Shown: positions 23,107 to 34,561, counted from the first letter of the stretch. The stretch is DNA of 64,000 nucleotides from Urophycis tenuis (GCA_036785325.1 JAXIVH010000001.1:8599213-8663212); one strand, 5' to 3'. Notes: generated by a model from the sequence alone, not told the origin. Translations and numbers: made by a program.

Positions 23107-26100
23107 CTACAAAACATTCCAAATATGTTTGTACTCAGGCAACTGAGGTGTGCATTGCCTCCTTGTTTCTGTGGCAGAGCGATGGTTTTTCAGCCATGTT
23201 GTGACATACTTTCTTGGCTCAAAAAGTGATACAGGTGGCCCATTGATGCTGATCATCATCAAATTACTTACATTTGACAATAACAGTGTAGATCTCTTAT
23301 CTGTGCAAATATTGTTCATTAGACTGAAGCCCCTTTCACATTCAGCAGTGCTGCAAGGGATAGTCTGCATGCAGCGTAGGAGTGGTGTTAGGCTTTCAGG
23401 CTCACTGTGTGGGTGCTCCAGGAAATCTCTCATACCATTGACTGCTTGATCTTCACAAAGGTTGAACCGCCTGCACAGCCTTTTTACTTGTGCCTCACCA
23501 TGCCGTATGCCAGGTGTTGATGGCCAGTTGCCTGTGTCAAGAACGCTGAGATCGTTAAGCATTTCACCCTCAAATGAGAGGCGCTTCTCCAGGTTGTTGA
23601 TCAGACTCTGTAGGAACTGTTTTGCATTGATCGGTGTGAGCTTTCCATTTGACTCCAGGGGGACAGATCCAAAATGTCCCAAAGCTTGCGCTGTTAGTGC
23701 TTCCTCTGTTTTCTCCCCTGGGGTGTCTTTGAATGATGACAGCACTCTGATGGTGCGCTTCAGAAGCTGCTCTGCTCTCAAGAGTGTGACTGAATGGGCC
23801 TGGAGTTGCTGAGACAAGTTTGCAAGCTCAAACAGTGCATCATACATAAGTCCAAGGTCACACAAAAATTCATTGCTCTGCATTCGACGTGCCAGGCCTC
23901 TATAAGTTTGTCTTTCTTTGCTGTTTCTTGTTTGGTCACCTGCTGCATTTTCAAAGTGTCTGTTTAGTGCTTCATATGACCTCCACACAGCCTTTACAGA
24001 ACGGAAGCTGCTGGCCACCCATCGTGTACTTAAAACTCTGCCAATCCTCAGGACTTGTGAGCCCACTTCTTGAGCTGCTTCCAGAAGTTCCCGTGAATTT
24101 TTATTAGACTGACTGTAGAGACTGTGGATCTTCTCAATGAACACTTTGAAGTGGTTGACTGCCTGGACCTCATCCACAGCATCAGATACAGCGAGTTCCA
24201 AACGGTGGTTCATGCAGTGCCATGTGAACAGGTTAGGGTACCTTGCAGTCAGCCTTGTTGCCACACCAGAGTTCTTCCCTAACATAACACTGGCTCCATC
24301 TGAAACAAATGAGACCCAGTTCTTTTGAAGCCACTCGTCACTGAAGCCTGCAGTGTCCAAACAGTTCAGGAGAGCTTTTTCTATATTCTCTGCCCTTTGG
24401 CTCTCTAGCTCAACCAGCTCCAGGAACACAAATTCAGGTTTAGCTCCATCTACTGAGGCTTTCAGGTGCACAATCATGGCTGATTTGTGGCTAAGAGATG
24501 TGGCCTCATCAATGAGGACAGACAACTTGCTTGAAGACATAACAATACTTTGAACTATTTTATTCTTCATCTCTTTTGAAATGTGCTCCACAATTTTTGT
24601 GGAACTGTACCTGGAGTGCAGACTAGTGCCCATGTTGACACCATTTTTGCCCTGAAGCTCAATAAGACTGTCATGATCAGAGAAAGGTCGATTCATCTTA
24701 GCAAGATAGTATGCTGTTCTGAAAACAGCATCTGTCTCACTCAACACAGTCTCTGACACAGCTCGCACCAAATTCCCCAACACATCCTGTCCACCCTTTT
24801 CAGTGAGCTCCTGAGATATTTTGTGAGCCCTGGACATCTCATGTCGTCGAATCTTGTTCCTCAAAGCAGTTAATGATGTTGATCTGTTTGGGTTTAAGGA
24901 CTGGATCCTAAAGAATGCCCACTCCTCAGATACAGAAACCCTTTCCTCAGTGAGGATGCCAGTTGATTTTGTGGAGCTGCAAACAGCACAACCTGGAAGT
25001 AAACAAAACCATGAAAAATTAGAGTCATCATAAAAGTTTTGTATTTACATTAGCAACAACATCTGCAGAAGCAGGCTAAAAATTACTCAAAAGTATTAAA
25101 TGAACTGTTAACAATATTCACATCATGGCTAAAGCATGCAAGAAATATAGACAAAAGTTAAAAAATATTCTACTCTTGCAATAGCTAACTGACATCTAAC
25201 TACTCATAACTAACATTACCATAGTTAATGGTATATTAAAATATTAAGTTATGCACTTCAAACATGGCCATGAATTAACTTGCATTTATCTAATTATTGA
25301 AATTAATAGAATCACTTGTTAAGATCCTCTTTGCATATCCTGACATTTACCTAACTTTCTGTCCCTCCACTCTAACCAGGGATGCCTGATCTTAAATTCC
25401 CTAGCCTGACTCTCACTCCACAACGCCGGCCAGGGACTCTCATCTGTCTCATCATCTGAAACAAGGAGATATAAATGTTATGTTCTGTTTATGACCACAC
25501 ACACACCTACACACACCTCTTTCTTATTGATATTGTATACGTTAACCGTTCATAGTTCTGTGATTTCCCTGATGTTCATGAACGTGACATACACAGGGGA
25601 AGCCTGTCAATCATTGTCGTTCCCATGACAATGAGTTGTTGGCTCAGCTGAGAACTATGTGTAAACCGGCCGGCAAATGAGAGAGCCGAGCTAAAAGTTG
25701 GTCAGCTCATGACTATGACAGAAATTCGTCTACTACTTGTCTTGGTGTCGGTCACGGCTCACAGTAGCCTGGTTGTTCATGAATAAAGCATGGAGAAACC
25801 ATCTGATGGTAGTAAATGTACGGAGGGACGCTACAATATACCAACAATCCACTACCATGCTAATTTCACTTACCGGTTGGCATAACGGGAGCGTCGGGCT
25901 CAAGCTCAGGCTCAGGCTCAGGCTCCGTCTCCTCCGGCGTTACAGCATCTCCAACCTGTTCAGCTGAAGCGGCCGTGGGTTCGACACGCTTCTTAAAACA
26001 CTGGAAAAGTGTTGTCTGTAGGTGTTTTCTTTTCATGATCTCCCCGTTGTCTTTCTTCGTGCCAGATAGTCGCTCTGAGATTGCCCGCGAAATAGATTTG

Positions 26101-26132
26101 TCGCTGTTGTCGTCACCGTTCTCTTTATACAT
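23107..26132 (-). CDS. hAT transposase, KIAA1586-like, three exons, 749 aa
   Basis: Exons 25874-26132 (ATG at 26132), 25351-25455 and 23107-24992, joined through GT-AG introns; all phases agree (259+105+1886 nt = 750 codons with stop). N-terminus: basic KRKHLQTTLFQCFKKR, resembling a PCNA-interaction (PIP) motif, then an acidic Glu/Pro run (TEPEPEPELEPD). Exon 3 opens with a BED-like zinc finger (CAVC .. HEMSRAH). The RNase H-like core follows: LSVLIDEATSLSHKSA (first Asp), VSFVSDGASVMLGKNSGV (second Asp) and WHCMNHRLELAVSD (C-x2-H). The hAT dimerisation end has STAECERGFSLMNNICTDKR. Sequence style matches proteins annotated as KIAA1586-like. No internal stop or frameshift, so it can encode a full transposase. 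It could instead be host-domesticated, but the flanking TIRs and duplication argue for a transposon gene. Confidence 0.9.
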
Positions 26133-26485
26133 CCATGGTCGTCACAGGCAACGTTGTTACGTGTGATCGCGCATCAAATAATATAGGGGGAAAAAATCTA
26201 GGCAGTATAGCCCGTATATTATTGGCGTATCACGCAGACTAAACCACTGAGTATACGCAAATCACTGACTTTTTCCAGTGGGTATACGGCGTATACCTGC
26301 GTATCACGTAGACTACACCACTGCACATTACGGTTGTCAGATGACATGCTTAGTCATCTTGATATGTTCAATATGCGGGTGTGCCATAGAGAGAGCTGCA
26401 TTCCGTACAGATTTAAAGCTAGGATAGGTGATTGGGAGACACCAGCCGAAGTAAGGTAGATTTTGAGTGTTATAATGTAAAGTGT

Positions 26486-27136
26486 AATTCTAAAACTGTT
26501 AGTCCCAATGCTTGATTCTGATTGGCTGGTAGGTGTGCTTTATGAGACGATAAAGTACACCTGTCCCCATCCAACGCTGCTGCTGACCGCTTCACCGCAT
26601 CACTCCGCGCATAGCAACGACGACGACAATAAAGAAACTCGGAACCGGCTTTTTTCTGCTTTGATATGGAATGGAAAGTTAACTTCGATTTGTTGGGTGG
26701 ACTAACTATGGTCGATAAACTGCTTGTGGAAAGGGGCTGTTAAAAATAAAGTGATTGCTTGCAAGCGACGTGTTGTTTCTGCAACCTGGCCGGGAACTAC
26801 TTCCTCGTATCTGGGAACTACTTTGTTGCGCATCTAGTGAATTATTAGTGAAACGGAAGCGTTTTTATTGCAACATGATTTTTCATATTGCCGCGTTGGT
26901 AACAGTTTTAGAATAGCAATTAGCCACTCGACGATGTGAATTATGGAAAAATAAGGAAAGCCTCTCAGGCGTTCCTTATTGAAGCGTATATAGAGGCTTA
27001 TAGAGGCGTGATAAGAGGCGTATATAGAGGCTTATAGAGGCGTGATAAGTCCCTCGGCTAGCGCCTCGGGACTTATCACGCCTCTCAGCCGTTCCTTATT
27101 TTTCCATAATCCACACCCTCTCGTGACTAATTGCTA
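26486..27136. mobile_element. Foldback plus MITE composite, copy 2 (inverted)
   Basis: Inverse of 5392-5961. Starts AATTCTAAAACTGTTAGTCC, has the inverse CAGTTTTAGAAT near 26900, and ends with a long palindrome whose last arm is CTCTCGTGACTAATTGCT. This copy's palindrome contains an additional tandem block around 26980-27060 (GCGTATATAGAGGCTTATAG units). Few differences from copy 1 indicate recent spread. Confidence 0.75.
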
Positions 27137-27640
27137 AATTATAGCACTCCCCTGTGGGCGAGGTCACGTCAAACCGTTTGGAGACCTGCTTACGGGGAAT
27201 ACATACTGTATTTCAATCAGGAGAGACTAGAAGGATGAAGAGAGACGAATAAATGCAAAGAATGATGTTTATTGTGTATAACTTTGGCGCTTAGACGCCA
27301 GGGGGTAGATCAGCGTAATGGATAGATCTAGGATGAGAAGCTTGCATCTGAAGATATTCCCCCCAAAAAAGAAAAGGTATACCTTACCTTGTAGAAGCAA
27401 AACAATCTATGAGAAAGCATGACAAACATGGTTGAGATACATTACATGAATTAAAACTAGAAAGAATTGGATGAAAATGGAGTGATGAATAGAATGTGAA
27501 TGAGGAACGGGAGGTTAACGATGAAAATGACGAACTGCCATGCTATGCAGTGGACAGGGTAAAGAGGCCGCAATGCTATGCGTTGGAGCGAGTGGAGGGA
27601 CTGCGAGCTTATTCGCGAACGGGGAACGAGTGTGCAAATG
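27137..27640. other. No gene recognised
   Basis: Lies between the foldback copy and the minisatellite. Could be the 3' end of the Ngaro-like element, but nothing proves it. Confidence 0.4.
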
Positions 27641-28252
27641 CTATGCACCGAACAGGGTGAGAGGGGCAATGCTATGAGCGGGCAGGGTTGAGAGACTGCA
27701 ATGCTATGCAGCGGACGGGTTGAGAGACTGCAATGCTATGCAGCGGACAGGGTTGAGAGACTGCAATGCTATGCAGCGGACTGGGTGAGAGACTGCAATG
27801 CTATGCAGCGGACAGGGTGAGAGACTGCAATGCTATGCAGCGGACAGGGTTGAGAGACTGCGATGCTATGCAGCGGACGGGGTTGAGAGACTGCAATGCT
27901 ATGCAGCGGACAGGGTTGAGAGACTGCAATGCTATGCAGTGGACGGGGTTGAGAGACTGCAATGCTATGCAGCGGACAGGGTTGAGAGACTGCAATGCTA
28001 TGCAGCGGACAGGGTTGAGAGACTGCAATGCTATGCAGCGGACCGGGTTGAGAGACCGCAATGCTATGCAGCGGACAGGGTAAAGACTGCAATGCTATGC
28101 AGCGGACAGGGTTGAGAGACTGCAATGCTATGCAGCGGACGGGGTTGAGAGACTGCAATGCTATGCAGCGAGCAAGGTAAAGACTGCAATGCTATGCAGC
28201 GGACGGGGTGAGAGACTGCAATGCTATGCAGCGGACAGGGTTGAGAGACGAA
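27640..28252. repeat. 33-bp minisatellite
   Basis: About 18 tandem units of the form GAGAGACTGCAATGCTATGC AGCGGACAGGGTT, with 31-bp and shorter variants (loss of TT, or GTAAAGACTG). Because 33 is divisible by three, all frames stay open and give repetitive false ORFs on both strands. Each unit contains the near-palindrome TGCAATGCTATGCA. It lies about 70 bp from the end of the truncated tyrosine recombinase at 28325. Confidence 0.95.
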
Positions 28253-28324
28253 GAGCTGGAGAAGCAACCACTGAATTGAGATACCACCACCAGAGATATG
28301 CAAGCTTACCGAATAGCTAAGGCT

Positions 28325-28567
28325 TCAGTGATCTTTGGACAGCCAATATGGAGTGGGAATTAAGGGATCATCACATCTTACATTGAATTGAATCCCTGCA
28401 ATAAGGCCCCGAGTGCACTGAGGCTTAAAATGACGGACATCTGGACAGTAGGTGATGAAGGCACAGACGGTTTTAATGAGGACAGGCTTTAAGAGGATGT
28501 TTAGAGATGAACAGAAAGTGGCAAAATCATGTGATTTTAAAGTAGAGACAGCAAGACCCTTCCTCAT
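28325..28567 (-). pseudogene. Tyrosine recombinase, N-terminal fragment
   Basis: 80 codons: a helical stretch with TLKSHDFATFCSSLNI, then LIKTVCAFITYC, then RGLIAGIQFNVRC. This resembles the N-terminal core-binding domain of Ngaro recombinases. The catalytic Arg-His-Arg-Tyr part is absent; the frame ends at WLSKDH and the minisatellite follows. A GGTAAGC motif near 28308 could be a splice donor, but no further exon was found. Confidence 0.5.
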
Positions 28568-28607
28568 ATAAACCCTAGCAGATTCTAGGTAGTTGTGTAG
28601 GGGAGAA

Positions 28608-30351
28608 CTAATACAGGGCTAACTTGTTCAGGGGAGGAATAGGCGTAGCATGTTTGCGGGCTTCCGGGCAGTGCTTCCGGAAGACCCGAAAATTAAAGCA
28701 GGACGGAGCGTCGGCGACGATGTTGTAATGACCGGGAACGTGGCGAGCAGTGATGATGAAATTGCGATGAACGGCCAGCCACGTGATGCGACGCATGAAA
28801 GGCATGATGGCCCCGAAGGAGGAGCGCCCTTTATTAATGATGTCGACCACCGCTTTGTTGTCGCAGAGTACTGCGATTCTTTTCTTTGCCAGAGATGACC
28901 CCAGATGTGGCAGGCTACTGCAATGGGGAAGATCTCATGAAGAGCAGAGGAAAGTTCCTGCTTAAGAAGCTCGGGAGGCCAGTGGCCGGCGAACCACTGG
29001 CCTTGAAAGAACCCCCCAAAACCTGCGGATGGAGCTGCATCCGTAAAAAACTGAATTGAGTCGGACGAGTGCACGATGTCGTCGTAGAAAAATGAAACGC
29101 CGTTCCATTTTTTTAGAAGAAGTGACCAGAACTTCAGATCGGAACGACACCCGTCGTCGAGTGTTACTTGGTCCTGCAAATTTGGTACAGACGAGGCCAG
29201 ATCGAGCAGCCTGGAAATGAATGAGCGCCCCTGAGGGATAACGCGCATGGCAAAGTTGAGGTGCCCTAACAGGGACAGTAATTGCTGCTTGGTTATGTTT
29301 TTCTCTGAGATAAACGTCTGGCTAATGCTGCGAATTCTCTGCAGTTTCTCCTCTGGAAGGGAGGCTTTCATATCGACCGTATCCAGAGTGATGCCGAGAA
29401 ATTCTAAGGTTGTTGCGGGGCCGGAAGTTTTTTCCTCCGAGAGAGGCACGCCGAGCTGACTGAACAAAAGTTTCAGTTTTGACAGAGAAGAGCCAGATTG
29501 GTCAAGTGGGGGATCGATGAGTAAAAAATCATCCAGAAGATGAAGCACCGAAGGAAGCCTGGTGTTATTTAGCAGGATCCAGCAGAGGGCCTCGGAGACC
29601 ATGTTAAAGATGCATGGGTGCTCCTGCACCCAAATGTGAGTCTGACGGCGAAGTAAAACTTTGATTCCCACTTGATACCGAACAGATGCCACTGAGACGG
29701 ATGGACGGGGATGATTTTAAAAGCGTCGGTTATGTCTGCTTTGGATAGACTGGCTCCCTGACCGGCTAGTTTAATTAGCCCGACTGCATTCTCTACTGTA
29801 GCGTAGTGAAGTGAGAACGGCACGGGGGGAATGAGACTGTTGACGCTCGAGATTGGGCCTGAACGTGGAGCGGATAGATCAAAGATCAACCGTTTCTTCC
29901 CCGAATATTTCCTGGTAGCGATGCCTATGGGACTGGTGCGAAACAGAGAAAAGGGGGGAGAGTCGAACGGGCCGATTAAATACCCCTTGCTGAGCTCTTT
30001 CCCTAGCAACTGGGAAACGCTCCCTGGATCTTTAATGGCTGATTGCAAATTTTTTGAGACATGCGTAGAGTTAATGGAAGAAACAACCCCCACACGGAAA
30101 CCTTGAGACAGACCAGTTAGAAGATGATTAGTGAAAACAGAGTCTGGATGACGTGATAGTTCTGCAGCAAGGGCCTGGACATTTATTGGTGTAGAGGGAT
30201 GTTCCTTTAAGATGTGTGAGAGTCGCGCCGGCTCGCTTGTCGAGCGCGAGCCAGGCGAGTGGGGATCAGGCGGCGGGGGCACACAGATCTGGGGTGCGCG
30301 TCTTTGCACGTGCTGCAAACGTGAAGGAAGATACAGTTGGGGTAAGTGCAA
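28608..30351 (-). pseudogene. RT-RNase H of the Ngaro-like element
   Basis: RT synthesises the element's cDNA. Segment 29569-30351 holds the RT start: TPINVQALAAELSRHPD, IGIATRKYSGKKRLIFDLS, ASLSKADITDAFKIIPVHP. A frameshift near 29640-29690 leads into segment 28628-29692 with LPSVLHLLDDFLLIDPPL (active-site DD), LEFLGITLDTV and the RNase H start IQFFTDAAPSAGFGGFFQGQ. A second frameshift near 28850 leads to 28608-28850 with DIINKGRSS and HVPGHYNIVADA. Frameshifts make it inactive. Confidence 0.75.
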
Positions 30352-31340
30352 ATGTTCTCATTGAAGTTATTGCAGATAGGTTTATTGTTAAAGAGTTCCA
30401 CCTTTCTGCCGCGGCTGTCTGTTGCGGTGCCGGTTGCTGGAGGAACAGAGGGGAGACCTGGAGTGACGGGGGGCGGGGCCGGAGGGAGAAAGGGCAGCCG
30501 GGGACACAGCGATTCATAGTGCCCTATATTACCGCATGTGTGACAGGTAACTGCCTGGGACCCCCCGATGATCATAAGGAGAATCTCTGAGTCTAAGATG
30601 GACCAGTTTAGGCGAATGTTGGACTGAGCGATGTGCAGTGCTGCCTTGCTGGAAAAGGCTTTGTGGTACTGATAGAAAAAGTTTCTCCCGTACCTGAGAT
30701 TTAAATCTCCGATCAGTGCCAGGTAAGCGTCCAGCTCGGCCCTCCTGTCGGGAAAAACGAAGCACACCACGTCCCTAAAGATCCCGAAAGCTGCGAGAAA
30801 TTCGCCGATCGGGAGATCTCTGAGCAGCCGAGGATCGGCTGAACGAATGACGGAGTTACCGATGTCTGAGGAGGAGATTTTTCTATCACACTCTGGTGAC
30901 GGGAGAATGAGGCTGACCAAGTTGACGTTGCCAGCGGGAGAAGAAGCAGCTGCGGCGGTACTAATGCCGCGGGTGGAGGAAGCAGGAAGCCGGCGTGAAG
31001 ATGTCCCCGTCTTTTGCCGAGGTGGATCGGACTTCCTGGTCCTCTTACGCCCGCACTGGGCCACAGCGGAGTGTGCGGTCTTCCCTGCAGAGACTGGGGA
31101 AGCCGCAGCGGAATCGCTGAAATTGATCAGACTTGCCAGTTCCTGAAGCTGGGACAACCAGAGTCCGGGAGCTGGATTGATCCCTTGGGCCCTGAGATTG
31201 GACAGGAGAGACTGATGTTCCGACTGTGATGAGATGAGGCGAGCGCTCCTGCGTTGGGAAGGAGACGGAGCTACCTCCAGTAGAAGCTCGCCGCTCGGAT
31301 CGAGACACGAGAGGGGATCATTGGATTCGTCATCCGACAT
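30207..31340 (-). CDS. Gag-like protein of the Ngaro-like element, 377 aa
   Basis: Uninterrupted from ATG 31340. An acidic start (MSDDESNDPLSCLDPSGE) is followed by an Ala/Ser-rich basic linker, a conserved capsid-like region (LRDLPIGEFLAAFGIFRDVV, ELDAYLALIGDLNLRYGRNF), a CCHC knuckle CHTCGNIGHYESLC and a second Cys/His cluster C..F.ENICTYPNCIFLHVC. This combination is known from the first ORF of DIRS/Ngaro-type elements in fish. It slightly overlaps the RT reading frame in another frame. The ORF itself is intact, but the element is dead. Confidence 0.65.
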   Translation of the reverse strand: MSDDESNDPLSCLDPSGELLLEVAPSPSQRRSARLISSQSEHQSLLSNLRAQGINPAPGLWLSQLQELASLINFSDSAAASPVSAGKTAHSAVAQCGRKRTRKSDPPRQKTGTSSRRLPASSTRGISTAAAASSPAGNVNLVSLILPSPECDRKISSSDIGNSVIRSADPRLLRDLPIGEFLAAFGIFRDVVCFVFPDRRAELDAYLALIGDLNLRYGRNFFYQYHKAFSSKAALHIAQSNIRLNWSILDSEILLMIIGGSQAVTCHTCGNIGHYESLCPRLPFLPPAPPPVTPGLPSVPPATGTATDSRGRKVELFNNKPICNNFNENICTYPNCIFLHVCSTCKDAHPRSVCPRRLIPTRLARARQASRRDSHTS

Positions 31341-34300
31341 GATCAGGCGGGCGAGGAAGATCGGGAAGCAGTAGAGGTAAGAATAACGACGCGTGCGAGT
31401 ACGATTGCCGAGATTTGCTGAATGGCAGCGGGATGACGCTAGGAGAAGGAGAACCTTTTAAATTTGACGTTAATTACTGATTGGAGGAGGTGAGAGGCGA
31501 TTTCAGACTGGGATTGGTTGATAGAAGGAGGAGGAGGAGCGAGAGGATAGCAGGAGAAGTAGGAGGAGACAAGGGGGCGTGCTTAGGGAGATAGTCTTCC
31601 TGTCTGAACTTTCGCTTAGCTTCATGTCCTCAATATGTCTTCTTCTCAAGGTAGTAATTTACTGTAAACGCCTACACCCTGTGATGTTTCATTTGCCGTA
31701 TGAAACACGTGGTAAGCATGCCCTCCACCTGGTAGACTGGCGCATGCCTCCCAATGCGCGGCCTCCTACAGAAACGGGAGGTAACGAGTCACCGCGTTAG
31801 ACTTTCTGAAGTTGTGTGCATGTATAATTTGGCTTCAGCCCCCCAGGGACCACATTCATGCTCCTCGCCCAATCAGCCTCTGGATCGCCTCGAGACATGT
31901 CTAGTCATGCCTGGTTGCCATTGTGCAGTGACTGAGGGGCCCCCCTCATAAAACCTAAAGCGAGTTGTGGACGCGGGAGTTTACTGTTTCCAGGGTCATT
32001 TTCATTCATAGCATTCTGATAAAGTTTAGATAGAGTTGAGTAGTTTCACAATTTAACTGGTTGCCATTTAGTTACCATCATAACACATTTGTTTTGGGTG
32101 CTTGTTGTTTCTTTTCTCGATCAATCTAGTCAATCTAGCCAAGCAATTACTTGACATCAATTACTAAAACATAAATGACATTCGTGTTTACCAACATTGT
32201 TAACGTCAACAAAGTTATCACTTTCAATATTATTTAATGGGGCTCGGTCTTTGTATTGTAGTTCAGTTCTTGTTAGTTAAAGTAACTGTGGTTGCACTGG
32301 CACTGGTTAATCATGGTGTCGCCAAGTGGCCTGAGAACATGGCAGTTGTTGTTTTCAACACTGTTGCTAGGGGAAATCTATCTGACGTGACTCAAGTTCA
32401 AGTTAATGTAACCTAACCTTAACTTGGCAACTTGCCACTACCCAAACAGCCAGAGATCATGTTATGCAGGAAGTCAATAGTAGGGCATCCGAGCACTGCT
32501 GTCCATGGTCAAAACAATTACACTAAAATTAACGATATGATGTTACTGTACACCTTACAGTGTATCCTGCAGAATTATTAGATTCTACTTGTGCTGGTAT
32601 CTGGCGGGTGGCGGAGGGGAAGGCAGGGATTGCACAAGCAACCTTCTGATCTCCAGAGAACCCGCTCTGCCTCCAGAGCTACTGGCAACCTTTGTGTTTT
32701 TGTTGGCGTCATTTTACAGGTTTCACCTTTTTTTTTTGCCCCCCTTACGCCCTCTTGTGGCTACTACTTGGATAATCACTCGGCTAGATGTTGGGCTCGA
32801 TAATGGCAGGCTGTTATGCCGTTTCCTCTCCCGTCTACCAAGGCAAAGTCTGCCATACGAAGGTACTTGAATGTAAGCCCAGTATGCACAGATAATATTC
32901 TCTGTATCAAATGGGTTTTTCTAAATATAACTCCTGCTCTCATCCCTTCGTGGAGACCAATCAGGACACAGCGAAAGTGTGGACCTGAAGTGAAGCCAAA
33001 CAAACACATATTTAGATTCAGTTAGGCTACTAGATTGTTGAAAAAAATCATGTAGACATGGAGATTGTTCATCCATCATGAACCTTACATCTACCACAAA
33101 AAAGAGGCTCCAGAGGTTTGTTGTTAAAAGCGTGTGAAAGGTAATTCATAAAAAGATATGACGCCTGTCGCGCTACAGTTCACAACTTCGTCCGTCTACA
33201 TTCTCCCTTCCTTATCATAAATAATGATATTTATGATTGCCTGTGTGTGTGCTGTTGCTCCACGTGCAGAGGAGCAACAGCACACACACAGGCAAGAACC
33301 AATGAGGACGTTACCTCAGGGGTTTACACTGTGATGACGTAAACAAAGGATCACATGTTAAGTGTTATGGAAACCCAGCGATATGCAGATTATCTTCCAA
33401 GGCAAAGCTGACCTTCCATTGTAAATGACTGTAGTTTAATACATCTAATTTAAAGTGGATGCGTGGAAACCTCTATCAGCGCTCCAAGGAGAGAAATAAG
33501 CCTACTCTAACGCCAACACACCAAAACACAACAGCACAAATAGATAAATAGTGTGAGCATGGCCTTAAATACAGATCCACTTTCTTAAATATATACCACA
33601 CAGATCCAGAATACATCCAAGATAAAGAGAATGAAGAAGAAACAGCTGAGGAAAATTGAAAAGAGGGACACATTGGCCCTGCTCCAGAAGGCCCAACGCG
33701 GGAAGGCTAAGGGTCTAAGGATCTTCATTTTTGGCAAAATGAAGATAATGAATCAGTGTTTTTTCTAATGACAATAAACATCACAAAACAAGTGGTTTTA
33801 CAGCTTAATGCAAAAGCCTCATATGTCTCAAAGATGAATAGTGGGCTTCAAACTCTGACACATACCTACAAACCTGAAAATAATTTAGGTGTGTGCTTGT
33901 ACCGCCAAGAATAATGGACTGTTTGCTTACCTCTAATGCATTGTGCCTAGGTATTTTGAACTGGCTCTGTAAACAAGTGGATGTTTGGTTATGTATGTTA
34001 CATTTAATGGCAAGTATGTACGTTGTATTTTTTGAGAAGAAAATACACAAAAACTATCCTTTAGGTGTGATCCCCCCATCTTTTGGGGGGATCAAAAAGG
34101 CTTTCTATTCAGAAGGACAAATGTTGTGGGGTGGATAGATGGAGAGGAAAATGCAGTAAGTGACTAGAACAATAATAAGATTTTCTCTCTGCATATTTGG
34201 GGCAACAAAAGACAGTTTTCTAACTTTTTTTTTGTTTTATAAATGTTGTCTATCCTCACAGGGTAACAGGCCCTTTATTCACACCAAACCAGAGATGATT

Positions 34301-34561
34301 GAACTAACTGCTTGAAACCTGCTCGTACCGAGAGATAGCCATGGTTTCAATTACAGGTATTGAAATACACATTTTAATTCGTTTTTGGTACCAAGTAATT
34401 TGTAGTTCAGCCGAGTGAACAAAATGAGATGTCATTTGTATGGGGCTTTTGATGGTGCTTTCATTTAATTAATTTGTAACCACTATAGGGGTGTGAATTT
34501 TAGCTTGGTAGTTAACTCATTCTGCCAAAAGTCCAACAGTTAAAGTCAGACTTTCTTTAAC
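31341..34561. other. No gene recognised; several short palindromes
   Basis: About 3.2 kb. The left 250 bp may be the leader of the Ngaro-like element. Visible structures are palindromes at about 33214-33237 (ATCATAAATAATGATATTTATGAT), 33237-33295 and 34068-34092 (GATCCCCCCATCTTTTGGGG GGATC). No exon, RNA gene or known element can be defended. Confidence 0.5.
33237..33295. repeat. Perfect 25-bp stem hairpin
   Basis: Arms 33237-33261 (TTGCCTGTGTGTGTGCTGTT GCTCC) and 33271-33295 are exact reverse complements around a 9-nt loop ACGTGCAGA. Transcribed from either strand it would fold into a perfect hairpin. It could be a snap-back of a CA repeat; the non-repetitive GCTGTTGCTCC half argues against mere microsatellite chance. 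Confidence 0.9.

Larger units (their letters stand above)
21919..26323 (-). mobile_element. Complete hAT DNA transposon
   Basis: 4405 bp bounded by terminal inverted repeats: left CAGTGGTGTAGTCTA at 21919, right the inverse TAGACTACACCACTG ending at 26323. Subterminal GTGGGTATAC motifs occur at both ends. A perfect 8-bp target duplication CACATTAC flanks it (21911-21918 and 26324-26331), as expected for hAT. Inside is an apparently intact three-exon transposase on the minus strand. The element lies upstream of the rnf24 start exon, in the same orientation, probably within a 5' intron. Intact ORF and perfect duplication suggest recent insertion; activity is inferred, not shown. Confidence 0.93.
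28325..31340 (-). mobile_element. DIRS/Ngaro-type tyrosine-recombinase retrotransposon, decayed
   Basis: Minus-strand order is Gag, RT, RNase H, start of a tyrosine recombinase, which is the Ngaro layout. RT has the LHLLDDFLLID active-site form rather than YADD. No LTRs are seen. Split direct repeats expected for the group were not found. Gag is open; RT-RNase H has two or more frameshifts; the recombinase is cut off before its catalytic residues. Confidence 0.7.

Noticed and set aside
27766..28158. Repetitive frames on both strands (DCNAMQRTGLR and similar)
   Set aside because: Produced by the 33-bp minisatellite; no start context, splice site or homology.
27640..28252. CRISPR-like array
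   Set aside because: Repeat units are contiguous with no unique spacers, and the DNA is vertebrate.
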